From NCBI RefSeq assembly GCF_018263905.1, contig NZ_JAAFZU010000077.1, positions 112,302 through 176,301 on the forward strand: a stretch of DNA of 64,000 nt, in the 5' to 3' direction. A program made the translations under genes and the position numbers. The stretch's first letter is position 1. Each line of letters begins with the position of its first letter. Positions 54,097 through 63,334 of this stretch are shown piece after piece. The notes below the pieces were generated by a model. The model made no database searches, had not been told where the DNA came from, and was given only the letters and a program-made list of their open reading frames with translations. The stretch comes from Loktanella sp. SALINAS62 (GTDB lineage: Bacteria > Pseudomonadota > Alphaproteobacteria > Rhodobacterales > Rhodobacteraceae).

Positions 54097-55335
54097 ATGA
54101 CTGCCCGTTCTGATACGCCCCGTGCCGCGGGCACGGAAATTCCCTATTTCGAATTCGTCGCCATGATGGCGCTGCTGATGGCGCTGAACGCCGCCGCGAT
54201 CGACGTCTATATCCCCGCCTTGCAGGATATCGGGGCAGCACTGAATGTGCCCGATGAAAACAGCCGCCAGTTCGTGATAAGCGCCTATGTAATGGGGTTC
54301 GGCGGGGCGCAGATCATTTATGGCCCGCTGTCGGACAGGTTCGGGCGGCGTCCGGTGCTGTTTGCCGGGCTGACCATTTATCTGGTGGGCGCGCTTGCGT
54401 CCGTCTTTGTGCCGACCTTCGGTGCGCTGCTGGCGATGCGTTTTGTCCAAGGGGTCGGTGCCGCCGCCACCCGCGTGATCGCAACCGCCGCCGTGCGCGA
54501 CCGATTTTCAGGCGAACGGATGGCCAGCGTCATGTCGCTGGTGATGATGATCTTCATGATCATGCCGGTTCTGGCGCCAAACCTTGGCAGCCTGATCCTG
54601 CTGTTTGGCAACTGGAGAGAAGTCTCGGGCTTTATGTTCCTGTTGGGGGCCGCGGCCTTTGTCTGGACGTGGTTCCGCCTGCGCGAAACGCTGCATCCCG
54701 CAGATCGTCGCCCCCTGCGTCTGCGCCCCGTGGCAGAAGCGTTTCGCATCGTGCTGAGCAACCGTATTTCAGTCGGCTACCTGATCGCGATGGGGACATT
54801 CTTTGCCTTCATCTTCGCTTTCATCGCGCAGGCAGAACAGATCTATACCCAGATCTACGGCATGGGGGCGGAATTCACGCTGTGGTTTTCCGTCGTCGCT
54901 ATCTTTATGTCCGGCGCCGCGTTCCTGAACAGCCGTCTGGTGGCCAGGTTCGGCACACGGCGGCTGTCGCACGGCGCGCTGTGTTTCTACATCGGCGTAA
55001 CCCTGCTGCATCTGATTCTGGCACTGGCCTATGGCGGCAGCACGCCGTTCTGGTTGTTCATCACCCTGTTCACCGTGATGATGTGCTGCGTGGGCATCGT
55101 ACCGCCGAATTTCAACGCGCTGGCCATGAACCCGCTGGGCCATGTCGCTGGCGTCGGGTCTGCCGTACTGGGTGCGGCACAGACCGTGCTGGGCGGGGTT
55201 CTGGGTGCCATCGTCGGATATCTTTACAACGGCACGCTGATCCCGCTGCTGGGCGGCGGTCTGGTGCTGGCTGTGATCTCTCTGGCGGCTGCTGCATGGG
55301 CCGAGAACGGCAAACTGTTCGGCCGCAGCACCTGA
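54097..55335 (+). CDS. MFS multidrug efflux transporter, Bcr/CflA family
   Basis: A 412-residue major facilitator with 12 TM helices. The Bcr/CflA opening is AAAIDVYIPALQDIGAALNV and motif A is YGPLSDRFGRRPVLFAG between helices 2 and 3. The antiporter motif region is MRFVQGVGAAATRVIATAAVRD. A role in drug:H+ antiport is expected. It follows dnaE2 by about 100 nt without overlap and is convergent with the Popeye-like gene; no link to the mutasome is implied. Confidence 0.9.
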   Translation: MTARSDTPRAAGTEIPYFEFVAMMALLMALNAAAIDVYIPALQDIGAALNVPDENSRQFVISAYVMGFGGAQIIYGPLSDRFGRRPVLFAGLTIYLVGALASVFVPTFGALLAMRFVQGVGAAATRVIATAAVRDRFSGERMASVMSLVMMIFMIMPVLAPNLGSLILLFGNWREVSGFMFLLGAAAFVWTWFRLRETLHPADRRPLRLRPVAEAFRIVLSNRISVGYLIAMGTFFAFIFAFIAQAEQIYTQIYGMGAEFTLWFSVVAIFMSGAAFLNSRLVARFGTRRLSHGALCFYIGVTLLHLILALAYGGSTPFWLFITLFTVMMCCVGIVPPNFNALAMNPLGHVAGVGSAVLGAAQTVLGGVLGAIVGYLYNGTLIPLLGGGLVLAVISLAAAAWAENGKLFGRST

Positions 55336-55367
55336 GACTGCGAACGCCGGACTGAACGCTCATCGGA

Positions 55368-56093
55368 CTAGCCTGTTCCCTCTGGCATGGGGCCCTGTTT
55401 CGGATCATCACGTAACAGACGCAAGTTTGACGCAACCAGCTTGCGGCCAGTGTCTTCGCTCAGGGCCTGATTGACCAACATCGCAAAGTCGTGGTCTTTT
55501 TTGCAAAGGTTATTCAGTGTCTTGGACGAGATGGAAAACACGGTCGCCTGTTCGTCAATCACGACAGTTGCGCTGGCGAGCCCCTCGCATCGCACGTTCA
55601 TTTCGCCGACAAAGGCGTCGCGCAGCGTCCCGATAACCCGATCCGCGCATGTCACCGCTGCACGACCGTCAATGATATAGCCAAGCTGCCGGACCGGTTC
55701 ACCTTCGACCGTCAGCACATAGCCGACAGGCGCGGTAAAAATATTGCCCGCATTGAAAAACCGGCGCAGCATGGCCGGGGGGGCGCCGGGAAAAACGGCA
55801 TTGGCCAGTCTTTCTTCTTCTGCGGAAAAGCGCACACGGTAGTTGCCGACAAACATGCGTGTCAGCCCGACCAGACTGATCACGATCCATGATATCTGGA
55901 TCAGGGCCGACGACATGTTGAACGCAACCGACAGGCTCAATAACACCAGCGTCGCCGCGACAAGATTGAAAATGGTGTAAAGATATCCCGACCCCCGCAG
56001 GATACCCGCCTGCAACAGGCCGTATGACAACAGGTAAAAGGCCACGCCAAGGTAGCCAAGCCAATCAAGGACGTCGTTCGGAACCTGCGCCAT
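55368..56093 (-). CDS. Popeye-like membrane protein with divergent cyclic-nucleotide-binding domain
   Basis: A 241-residue protein from MAQVPNDVLDWLG (the ribosome site is weak). Three hydrophobic helices (about 9-28, 35-56, 60-80) are followed by a short linker and a beta-roll of the Crp/Popeye type (NAGNIFTAPVGYVLTVEGEPVRQLGYIIDGRAAV). In the phosphate-binding cassette, VGEMNVRCEGLASATVVI lacks the usual arginine before AT, so nucleotide binding may follow the Popeye rather than the CRP mode. Two relatives with the same layout lie at 62536-63159 and 63335-63679. It is divergent from the S9 peptidase gene. Confidence 0.7.
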   Translation of the reverse strand: MAQVPNDVLDWLGYLGVAFYLLSYGLLQAGILRGSGYLYTIFNLVAATLVLLSLSVAFNMSSALIQISWIVISLVGLTRMFVGNYRVRFSAEEERLANAVFPGAPPAMLRRFFNAGNIFTAPVGYVLTVEGEPVRQLGYIIDGRAAVTCADRVIGTLRDAFVGEMNVRCEGLASATVVIDEQATVFSISSKTLNNLCKKDHDFAMLVNQALSEDTGRKLVASNLRLLRDDPKQGPMPEGTG

Positions 56094-56294
56094 AACATTA
56101 CCGTACCTTCTGGGGTAAACTATGTTGGCACACCGACCCGTTTGCAAGCATTCGTCGCGGCGGCGCAGCGAACACAACCAAAGCGTATGAATCAGGCAAT
56201 TACGCAAGATCGGCCAATTTTTTCCGATATCAGTCCGAAAATGGTTGCCGTAAGGTCAACTTCCGCCCTAGCTTCAAGTGGGTAGGAGGGCGAA

Positions 56295-58367
56295 GTGACT
56301 GACTTTGCTGTAGAATCGCAAATCCGCGGATACGGGGAATGGGCGTCGCCTATTGCCCCTGCTGATCTGGCCAAGGGCACGCGCAAGATCGAACAGATCT
56401 GTCGTGATGGGGATGCGGTGGTCTGGATCGAAAGCCGACCAGAGGAAGGCGGACGCAGTGCGATCATGCGCTGGACCCCAGCGCAGGGCTTCGAAGATGC
56501 CACACCGCGCTGGTTCAGCGCCCGCACCACGGTAAATTCCTATGGTGGCGGGGCCATGGCAGTGCGGGACGGCGTGCTTGCGTTTGTCCAATATTCCGCC
56601 GAAGCCTTTCCCAAGACACGGGACCAACGTGTGCATCTGGCCGCACCCGGCAAACTGCCAAAACCGATCACGCCACCAGTCGCCGCGACCTATGCCGATC
56701 TGGAAATTGATCCTGCGCATGGCGTGATTTACGCCGTGATGGAAGAAACGACGGTCAAGACCAATGGCCAGCCGACGCAAAGCCTTGTTGCGCTGGATCT
56801 TGCGGGGGAACGTCCGCCGCGCATCCTTGCACAGGGGGGTGATTTCTATGCGACGCCCCGGTTGTCGCCCGACGGAATGCGGCTTTGCTGGATCACGTGG
56901 AATTACCCGTCGATGCCGTGGGAAGGCACGCAGCTTTGGCTGGCGGATATTGACCCGTCGGGCGCGTTGCGCGACCCGCGCAGGATTGCAGGATCACCCG
57001 CAGCACATATCGACCCGACGCTGAACCCCGTCCTGCAAGACCTGATGCGCTATTCGGACGAAGCGATCATGAACCCGGTCTGGTCGCCGGACGGGCGGCT
57101 ATATGTCGTGTCGGACCGCGTTGACATCGACGGCGACCGCTGGGCCAATATCTGCCGCGTCAAAGGCGACACCCTTGTCGCCGTCACGCAAGAAGCGGCA
57201 GAATTCGCCGCACCACCCTGGCGGCTGGGGGGCGCGTCATTCGGATTTGTGTCCGAGGATGACATCATCGCCTGCGTTACGCGTGACGGCGTATGGTCGC
57301 TTGCGCGTGTGGACACCACTTCTGGACAGGTCACGCAGATTGAAACGGGGTTCAGTTCAATCGCGCACCTGCATGTTTGCGGCGGCGACGTCGTATTTCT
57401 GGGCGGGACCTTCACAGCGCCAGAGGCAATCTGCCGGATGATGCCGGACACGCGCGATGTGCAAATCATCCGCGATACCGCGCCGCCGCTGACAGACGCG
57501 GTGCAGGCCTGTATCGCCGCGCCGACCCCGATCACCTTTGCCAGCGGCCCTGACGGCACCGCACAGGCGCATGCCTTTCACTATGCGCCGCAAAACCCGC
57601 ATTTCGCCGCGCCGACAGGTGAAAAACCACCGCTGATCATTCTGATCCACGGCGGCCCGACTGCTGCCGCGACTGCAGGGCTCGACCTGACGATCCCTTT
57701 CTTCACCTCTCGCGGGTTTGCGGTGGTTGACGTGAATTACAGGGGCAGCACCGGTTTTGGCCGCAATTTTCGCAGGGCCATTTACGGTGGCTGGGGCAAG
57801 GTGGATGTCGAAGATTGCACAGCCGCCGTCAACGCGCTTGTCACCGATGGCCATGTCGACCCCTACCGTGTCGTGTCACGCGGGGCATCGTCGGGCGGCT
57901 ATACCACGCTGGCGCTGGCCACGTTTACCGACCTGCTGAGTGCCGCAGCCAGTCGATATGGCATATCCAACCTTGAAATGATCGCAAAGTTTACCGACAA
58001 GCTAGAAGCGCATTACGCGGAATTGCTTGTCGGGCCTTATCCGTCGGCGTCAAAACTGTTTCGCGCGCGGTCGCCGCTGTTTCACGCAAGCCAGATCGAC
58101 TGTCCGATCATCCTGTTCCAAGGCACCGAAGATCCCGTGGTGCCGCCCGCACAGGCCCATGTTCTGATCGACGAAATGAATGCCCGCAAACTGCCGCATG
58201 CTTTCGTGTTCTATGACGGCGAAAGCCACGGTTTCCGGCAGGCATCCTCCATAATCGATTCCGTGGAAAAAGAGCTTTCATTCTACGGCACATTCCTTGG
58301 TTTCACGCCTGACGGGCCATTGAAGCCACCGCAGATTTTTCATCACGAGGACGCCACAAGTCACTGA
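56295..58367 (+). CDS. S9 family prolyl-oligopeptidase-like peptidase
   Basis: A 690-residue serine peptidase starting at GTG with GGAGGG 4 nt upstream. An N-terminal beta-propeller (about 30-400) shows TolB-like blades (PRLSPDGMRLCWITWN, PVWSPDGRLYVVSD). The alpha/beta hydrolase domain has the oxyanion segment ILIHGGPTAA, nucleophile S532 in GASSGGYT, D613 in GTEDPVVPP and H645 in GESHGF. No signal peptide, so it is cytoplasmic. It is the first gene of a four-gene rightward series with the decarboxylase, an unknown protein and a nucleotidyl cyclase, and may trim peptides to amino acids or act as a deacylase. Confidence 0.9.
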   Translation: MTDFAVESQIRGYGEWASPIAPADLAKGTRKIEQICRDGDAVVWIESRPEEGGRSAIMRWTPAQGFEDATPRWFSARTTVNSYGGGAMAVRDGVLAFVQYSAEAFPKTRDQRVHLAAPGKLPKPITPPVAATYADLEIDPAHGVIYAVMEETTVKTNGQPTQSLVALDLAGERPPRILAQGGDFYATPRLSPDGMRLCWITWNYPSMPWEGTQLWLADIDPSGALRDPRRIAGSPAAHIDPTLNPVLQDLMRYSDEAIMNPVWSPDGRLYVVSDRVDIDGDRWANICRVKGDTLVAVTQEAAEFAAPPWRLGGASFGFVSEDDIIACVTRDGVWSLARVDTTSGQVTQIETGFSSIAHLHVCGGDVVFLGGTFTAPEAICRMMPDTRDVQIIRDTAPPLTDAVQACIAAPTPITFASGPDGTAQAHAFHYAPQNPHFAAPTGEKPPLIILIHGGPTAAATAGLDLTIPFFTSRGFAVVDVNYRGSTGFGRNFRRAIYGGWGKVDVEDCTAAVNALVTDGHVDPYRVVSRGASSGGYTTLALATFTDLLSAAASRYGISNLEMIAKFTDKLEAHYAELLVGPYPSASKLFRARSPLFHASQIDCPIILFQGTEDPVVPPAQAHVLIDEMNARKLPHAFVFYDGESHGFRQASSIIDSVEKELSFYGTFLGFTPDGPLKPPQIFHHEDATSH

Positions 58368-58434
58368 CGCCACATATTTAATTTCACGCGGTGAATCACA
58401 GCCGAAATGACAGATACCCTCTGGGGAGGTAATT

Positions 58435-60774
58435 TTGACCGACCGACATCGCAGCGACGATTTGCTTCAATCCATCAACGCCTTTCGGCGGCGGCACCCT
58501 GACAAACTGAGCTTGAACAAAGGCGTGCCGGTCAGCACGCCTGCTGCATGGTTTCTGGGCCCGAAGGGCGAGAACGAAAAGGTTCTTCGTGACCTTGTTG
58601 ATATGGCGATCACAGCCAACATTCAGGCCCGTCAGGATTATCGCCCCAAAGACCCGCAGATGGCACCTGACGGGATAATCTGCGACGAAAACCCCGCCTA
58701 TGCCAAAGCGACCGCCTTGATGGAGGAGCGCCTTGCAGAGGTTTTGGCGCATCTGCGGTCCTCGATCCCACTGTCAAGCTATCGCAACCAGTCCCACATG
58801 TATTGGGACACGACGCTGCCAGCGGTCGCAGGGTATTTTGCAGGGCTTCTTTATAATCAGAACAACGTCGCGACAGAGGCGTCCCCCGTGACCACGCTGC
58901 TGGAAATGGCAGTATGCGATGATATCTGCCGGATGCTGGGATATCGCGATCCCGAAACCGAAACCGACCTGCCGCGCCCTTGGGGGCACATCACCTGCGA
59001 CGGGTCCGTCGCCAACGCGGAATCGATCTGGGCGGCGCGCAACCTGAAATACCTGCCACTGGCCATGGCAGATGCGATCCGGCACATTCCCGCGCTTGCT
59101 GACGCGCGGCAGATCACGGTTCTGACGCTCGACGGCAAACGCAGCACCCTGCTAGATCTGGACACGTGGGAGTTGCTGAACCTGCCCGTGGATGAAGCGA
59201 TTGGCCTTTCGCTGCGGGTTACGACCGCTGCGGGGATCGACCCCGACACGCTGAAATCCAGCCTTGCGGGGCGGACGGTTGCCGATCTGGGCATGATCGA
59301 TTTTGCACGCCGTTTTCTGCCCGACGTGCCCGCGCCGGTCATACTTGCACCAGCCACGGCCCATTATTCGTGGCCAAAGGGCGCATCGCTTGTGGGGTTG
59401 GGCCGGACCAGTGTTTTGCTGGTTCGCGTCGATTTTGATGGGCGCATGGACACCGTCGATCTGCGCCGCCATCTGGACCGCTGTCTTGCCGAAAAACGCC
59501 CCGTGCTGGAGGTTGTCGCCGTCATGGGCACAACCGAAGAAAGCGCTGTGGACCCGCTCGCTGATATTGCCGATATCCGCGATGAATACCGCCAGATGGG
59601 GCTGGAATTTACCCTGCACGGGGATGCGGCGTGGGGCGGCTATTTTGCGTCGATGCTGCGGCCTTCGAAACTGGAACGCGACATCGCAGAACGCGGACTG
59701 GAAGGCACCGACGAAGAAGCCCGCTTGTTGTCGCGACACTTTGGCGTGCAGGAATCCCACAGCGGCGCGCGGGACAGGCCCGATCTGGATGATCTTTACT
59801 TTGCGCATGACCGTGGCATGGGACCGGGGATCATGATGAGCGAGTATGTCACGCGGCAATACAATGCTTTTGATTGCTGCGACACAATCACCGTCGATCC
59901 GCACAAGGCGGGTTTTGTGCCCTATGCGGCCGGTTCGTTGGTCTATCGCAACGGGGCAATGCGGGATGTCGTCGCCTTTACCGCGCCGGTGGTGTTCCAT
60001 GGTGGTGCTGTGGCAAGCGTTGGCGTGTATGGCATCGAAGGGTCCAAACCGGGGGCTGTGGCCGCTGCCGTTTACCTGTCGCATGCGGTCATCCCGGCAG
60101 ATAAGACCGGCTATGGTCGGTTGCTGGCCAAATGCATGTTCAATTCAAAACGGTTCTATTGCGCGCTGTTGGCAGCATTCGGACCGCAGGATGATGTCAC
60201 CCTGACCCCGTTCCAAAGGCTGCCAGCCGAACGCGATGGCGCAACCCCGTATGAGGTCGCGGCACAGCGCGCCTATATCGCCCGGCAAATCGTGCCCGTG
60301 GCCGATGATGCATTGGTGGAAAAGCTTATCCACGATCCTGAACTGATGACGTTATTCCAGCGGCTTGGATCGGATCAGACGATCTGTGCCTATACGATCA
60401 ATTTTCGCACTGCCGACGGGATCAATCGCGACCTTGACCTTATGAACGATCTGAACGCCGCCATTTTCAAAACGCTGTCGGTTCAGGAATTTGGCGGCGA
60501 CAGGGTCCCGACGGCACCAATGTTCGTGACGGCGTCAGAGTTTTCTGCGGATACCTACGGGCAGGAATTTGTCGATCACTACGTGACCCGGTGTGGCGCT
60601 GACCCGGTGGCCGGTCATGCAGTTAAATTTCTGACGTCGACGCAGCAGAACCCTTTTATGACCTCGACCGCTGACGGCGACCTGACCCCGAAACTTGCTG
60701 ATATCCTCAAGCGAACGGCCCAAGACCTGGCGGCTGAACTACGCCGCCAACACGGCTTGTCCGCACCGACCTGA
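58435..60774 (+). CDS. Group II pyridoxal-dependent amino-acid decarboxylase
   Basis: A 779-residue enzyme starting at TTG, supported by GGAGGT 4 nt upstream. The PLP site is complete: the stacking histidine H310 in TAHYSWPKG, D397 in HGDAAWGGYF and the Schiff-base lysine K491 in DPHKAGFVPYAAGS. YWDTTLPAVAGYFAGLLYNQNNV and EASPVTTLLEMAV are shared with bacterial tyrosine/glutamate-type decarboxylases. At 779 residues it is clearly longer than the 450-620 usual for the group, with extra sequence at about 205-300 and at the C-terminus. The product would be an amine or GABA-like compound; the amino acid is not predictable. Confidence 0.88.
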   Translation: MTDRHRSDDLLQSINAFRRRHPDKLSLNKGVPVSTPAAWFLGPKGENEKVLRDLVDMAITANIQARQDYRPKDPQMAPDGIICDENPAYAKATALMEERLAEVLAHLRSSIPLSSYRNQSHMYWDTTLPAVAGYFAGLLYNQNNVATEASPVTTLLEMAVCDDICRMLGYRDPETETDLPRPWGHITCDGSVANAESIWAARNLKYLPLAMADAIRHIPALADARQITVLTLDGKRSTLLDLDTWELLNLPVDEAIGLSLRVTTAAGIDPDTLKSSLAGRTVADLGMIDFARRFLPDVPAPVILAPATAHYSWPKGASLVGLGRTSVLLVRVDFDGRMDTVDLRRHLDRCLAEKRPVLEVVAVMGTTEESAVDPLADIADIRDEYRQMGLEFTLHGDAAWGGYFASMLRPSKLERDIAERGLEGTDEEARLLSRHFGVQESHSGARDRPDLDDLYFAHDRGMGPGIMMSEYVTRQYNAFDCCDTITVDPHKAGFVPYAAGSLVYRNGAMRDVVAFTAPVVFHGGAVASVGVYGIEGSKPGAVAAAVYLSHAVIPADKTGYGRLLAKCMFNSKRFYCALLAAFGPQDDVTLTPFQRLPAERDGATPYEVAAQRAYIARQIVPVADDALVEKLIHDPELMTLFQRLGSDQTICAYTINFRTADGINRDLDLMNDLNAAIFKTLSVQEFGGDRVPTAPMFVTASEFSADTYGQEFVDHYVTRCGADPVAGHAVKFLTSTQQNPFMTSTADGDLTPKLADILKRTAQDLAAELRRQHGLSAPT

Positions 60775-60798
60775 CGCTCTCACTTAAAGGACGCTCCG

Positions 60799-61701
60799 AT
60801 GTCGCACAAACACACCAAAGCCCACACCGGCGACAAGACACCGCCAGATTTTGTGACAAACCATCCCCACCAGCATGCTTTCGTGTTGGTCGGGCATGAA
60901 ACGGTGTTTGCCGTGCACATGACCCAATATCACCACGAGGAACACAAATATCAGCTGGTCATGAAGATGACCCTGCCGCCGGACGTGAAATCAGCGCTTG
61001 ATCACGCGCGCGACATGTATCCCACGGATACATTTGTGTTGTGCAACGACGATGCGGAATCGCAATTGTTCATGGTGCCCGACCTGCCCGCCGGACGCCG
61101 CCCGACATTCAAAGCGAATATCTTTCAGGGACTGCCCGCGTTCACGAATGAAGAGGCCGAAGAGCCGCATTTCTTTCCGTGGGATAAAGTCAGAACGACG
61201 CCGTTCATCGCCGATTTTGACGTGACGGTCGAACGTATCGTGACCTACCGTCCTTTCGCTCACCACCTCAAACAACCTGATTTTGCAACCTATCTTCTGT
61301 GGGGTGACGGAGAAGAAGCACACATGACCAACCTGCAGACGGCAGCGTTGGCCTCTGGCAAATTCGAGGTGCCGGCGTTCGGCCCCGATTACGACCATGT
61401 CATGAGCTTGAAAGAGGCACCGGCCTGGCTGGACAAGCCACTGCTAGAGGCGGGTGTTGTCGTGTCCGTCCCGGGCCTGCGTTTGAATGATGCCAAGACC
61501 GGCGCCCCGACGATCCCCACGGATGTTCCGATCGCGCCGGGCCAGAAGATCGATGTTCTGTATCGTGGGATGGGCCCTGTCCGTACGGTTTGGGCTGGCC
61601 AAACGTTTTTGGCGGCAACGGCCGTGTGCAACAGCCCCGGCGTACTTGACGGCGTGTCGTTGATTATAAGCGCAACACCGGAGAAACCAGAACATGACTA
61701 A
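60799..61701 (+). CDS. Protein of unknown function with histidine-rich N-terminus
   Basis: A 300-residue soluble protein that I do not recognise. The first 65 residues carry many histidines (NHPHQHAFVLVGHETVFAVHMTQYHHEEH), which could bind a metal. The rest is mixed alpha/beta with conserved-looking segments such as RPTFKANIFQGLPAF and FADFDVTVERIVTYRPFAHH. The C-terminus has a DTPI-like stretch and hydrophobic end strand (TVWAGQTFLAATAVC). There is no signal peptide or TM helix. It is 24 nt after the decarboxylase and overlaps the cyclase gene by 8 nt, so it is translated with the cyclase and may be its partner or regulator. Confidence 0.6.
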   Translation: MSHKHTKAHTGDKTPPDFVTNHPHQHAFVLVGHETVFAVHMTQYHHEEHKYQLVMKMTLPPDVKSALDHARDMYPTDTFVLCNDDAESQLFMVPDLPAGRRPTFKANIFQGLPAFTNEEAEEPHFFPWDKVRTTPFIADFDVTVERIVTYRPFAHHLKQPDFATYLLWGDGEEAHMTNLQTAALASGKFEVPAFGPDYDHVMSLKEAPAWLDKPLLEAGVVVSVPGLRLNDAKTGAPTIPTDVPIAPGQKIDVLYRGMGPVRTVWAGQTFLAATAVCNSPGVLDGVSLIISATPEKPEHD

Positions 61702-62512
61702 GATTCCACAGATGGGTGAATTCACCAAAGAAGACGGAAACGAAGAACTTTGGTATCAGGTGTTCCAATTGGGCCATCCTGTTCTTGCAGGAAAACAAAA
61801 GCGGTTTTCAATGCTGCCCGGACGCACCCGGTGCAAAATGTGCTATGCTCCGTTCACCGGTATCGGGGGCTGGATCACAAAGCGGATGGGATTGCAGGCA
61901 TCGTCGCGCAACCCGTTTTTCTGCAATGCATGCGACGGTTTTCTGAATGCGTTTCCCGGCGGTGCAGAGGTTGATCTGGCCATCATGTTCTGTGATTTGC
62001 GCGGATCGGTCGCTCTTTCGGAATCAATGACGCCAAAGCAGTTCAAGGAATTGATCGTCTTTATGCGCGAAACAATCATTCCGGTGCTATGGCGATCCGA
62101 AGGGTTTGTCCTTCAATTTCAGGGCGACTCGATTATTGGCGTCTGGCCTCCGGGCTTCAGCGGCAAGGATTATGCACAAAAGGCCGTCGATGGTGCCTTC
62201 AAGATGAGCAAAGCACTGGAAACCGCGACGTTTAATGGACAAACGGTACCGGTCGGAATTTCGTTGCATGCAGGGCGCGCCTATCTGGGCACCGTCGCCT
62301 CTGTCGGGAATGACCTGCAGGAAGTCAGCGCCTTTGGTTATGACGTCAACATCGCAGCACGGCTTTCAGATGCGGCAGAGGCAGGCGAGGTGCTGATCAG
62401 CGAAGCCGCCATCAACGCCGCAGGCAAGCAGAACCATGCCGTCGATCTGCACCCGTTCGCGCTGAAAGGGGTCGAAACGCCGATTCAGGCCGGGCACCTG
62501 CTGCGCCCCTGA
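61694..62512 (+). CDS. Class III nucleotidyl cyclase with N-terminal four-cysteine module
   Basis: A 272-residue protein with two modules. Cys47-x2-Cys50 and Cys77-x2-Cys80 form a zinc-ribbon-like or redox/metal site. The cyclase homology domain covers about 94-272: metal-binding D101 (MFCDLRGSV) and D145 (QFQGDSIIGVW), and transition-state N219 and R223 (GYDVNIAARLSDAAEAGEV). The purine-recognition positions are Gln141 and Ser212 instead of the usual Lys and Asp/Thr of adenylyl cyclases. Catalysis is likely, nucleotide choice uncertain. No TM helix. It lies next to three genes for cyclic-nucleotide-binding membrane proteins. Confidence 0.85.
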   Translation: MTKIPQMGEFTKEDGNEELWYQVFQLGHPVLAGKQKRFSMLPGRTRCKMCYAPFTGIGGWITKRMGLQASSRNPFFCNACDGFLNAFPGGAEVDLAIMFCDLRGSVALSESMTPKQFKELIVFMRETIIPVLWRSEGFVLQFQGDSIIGVWPPGFSGKDYAQKAVDGAFKMSKALETATFNGQTVPVGISLHAGRAYLGTVASVGNDLQEVSAFGYDVNIAARLSDAAEAGEVLISEAAINAAGKQNHAVDLHPFALKGVETPIQAGHLLRP

Positions 62513-62535
62513 ACGATGCGCAGTGACGATGGCGT

Positions 62536-63159
62536 TCACACCGTCGACGCAAGCCGCGCGCTTAAGCTGTGCTGGTTTTCGGAAAGTCGCGACGTCATCA
62601 GCCGGGTCAGTGCAATGGCAAAATCAGGCTGATCCTGAAACAGCTTTATGACGTTTGCCCGGTCAATCCATGCAACTGACACCGGCCCTACGGCGCGCAC
62701 CGTTGCGTTGCGTCGCCCTTCTGCAGAAAACAGGCCAATTTCGCCAAAAATTTCACCCTTGTTGATCGTGCACTCAAATTCTTCGACACGGACTTCACCT
62801 TCCAGCACGACAAACAAACGATCGGCCTGATCGCAGCGACGAAAGACCACCGCCCCTGCAGCAAAACGGGTCGCGGTCATAAAGGGCAAAAGCATGTCGG
62901 TGTCAGGCGCTTTGTTGAACATCCCGCGCACCCGGTGGCGCATCTGGATCTGCTGCACGGTGCGCCAGATGTTCACAGGCAACAATACCGCGTGCAGGAT
63001 CAGGATCGGAACAAGCCCCGCAGAAATACCATAGGCAATAAACAGGATGTTTGAGGCGATCGCGATTATCCGCAGCGGCAAAAGGGTTTGCATACAAAAC
63101 GTCAGGAACACCAGCGCCGATGCCGCAAAGCCGATTAAATCAACGACCTCGAAAGACAT
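62536..63159 (-). CDS. Membrane protein with intact cyclic-nucleotide-binding domain
   Basis: A 207-residue protein counted from MSFEVVDLIGFA; two earlier in-frame ATGs add up to 16 residues. Three TM helices occupy about 5-80 (ALVFLTFCMQTLLPLRIIAIASNILFI). The C-terminal beta-roll has a full CRP-type phosphate-binding cassette: GEIFGEIGLFSAEGRRNATV, with the glutamate and arginine that hold the cyclic phosphate. Nothing like a DNA-binding or enzyme domain follows, so it is a membrane receptor or adaptor. It is convergent with the cyclase gene, separated by 23 nt, and is a natural reader of its product. Confidence 0.8.
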   Translation of the reverse strand: MSFEVVDLIGFAASALVFLTFCMQTLLPLRIIAIASNILFIAYGISAGLVPILILHAVLLPVNIWRTVQQIQMRHRVRGMFNKAPDTDMLLPFMTATRFAAGAVVFRRCDQADRLFVVLEGEVRVEEFECTINKGEIFGEIGLFSAEGRRNATVRAVGPVSVAWIDRANVIKLFQDQPDFAIALTRLMTSRLSENQHSLSARLASTV

Positions 63160-63334
63160 ACCAAAGTTCCGTTCCATATTTTGCGCATGAATGAACGTTT
63201 TGCGCATCCTGTGAACTATGGTTGATCCCGTGCGCGTCGTCCAGTTCGATGGGCTGTTCTTGCCTGCTGCCCTGTTCTGGTGTTGGCTGCTTCTATCACC
63301 GTGAACTATGCGAATTCAGGGCTGCAATCGATTC

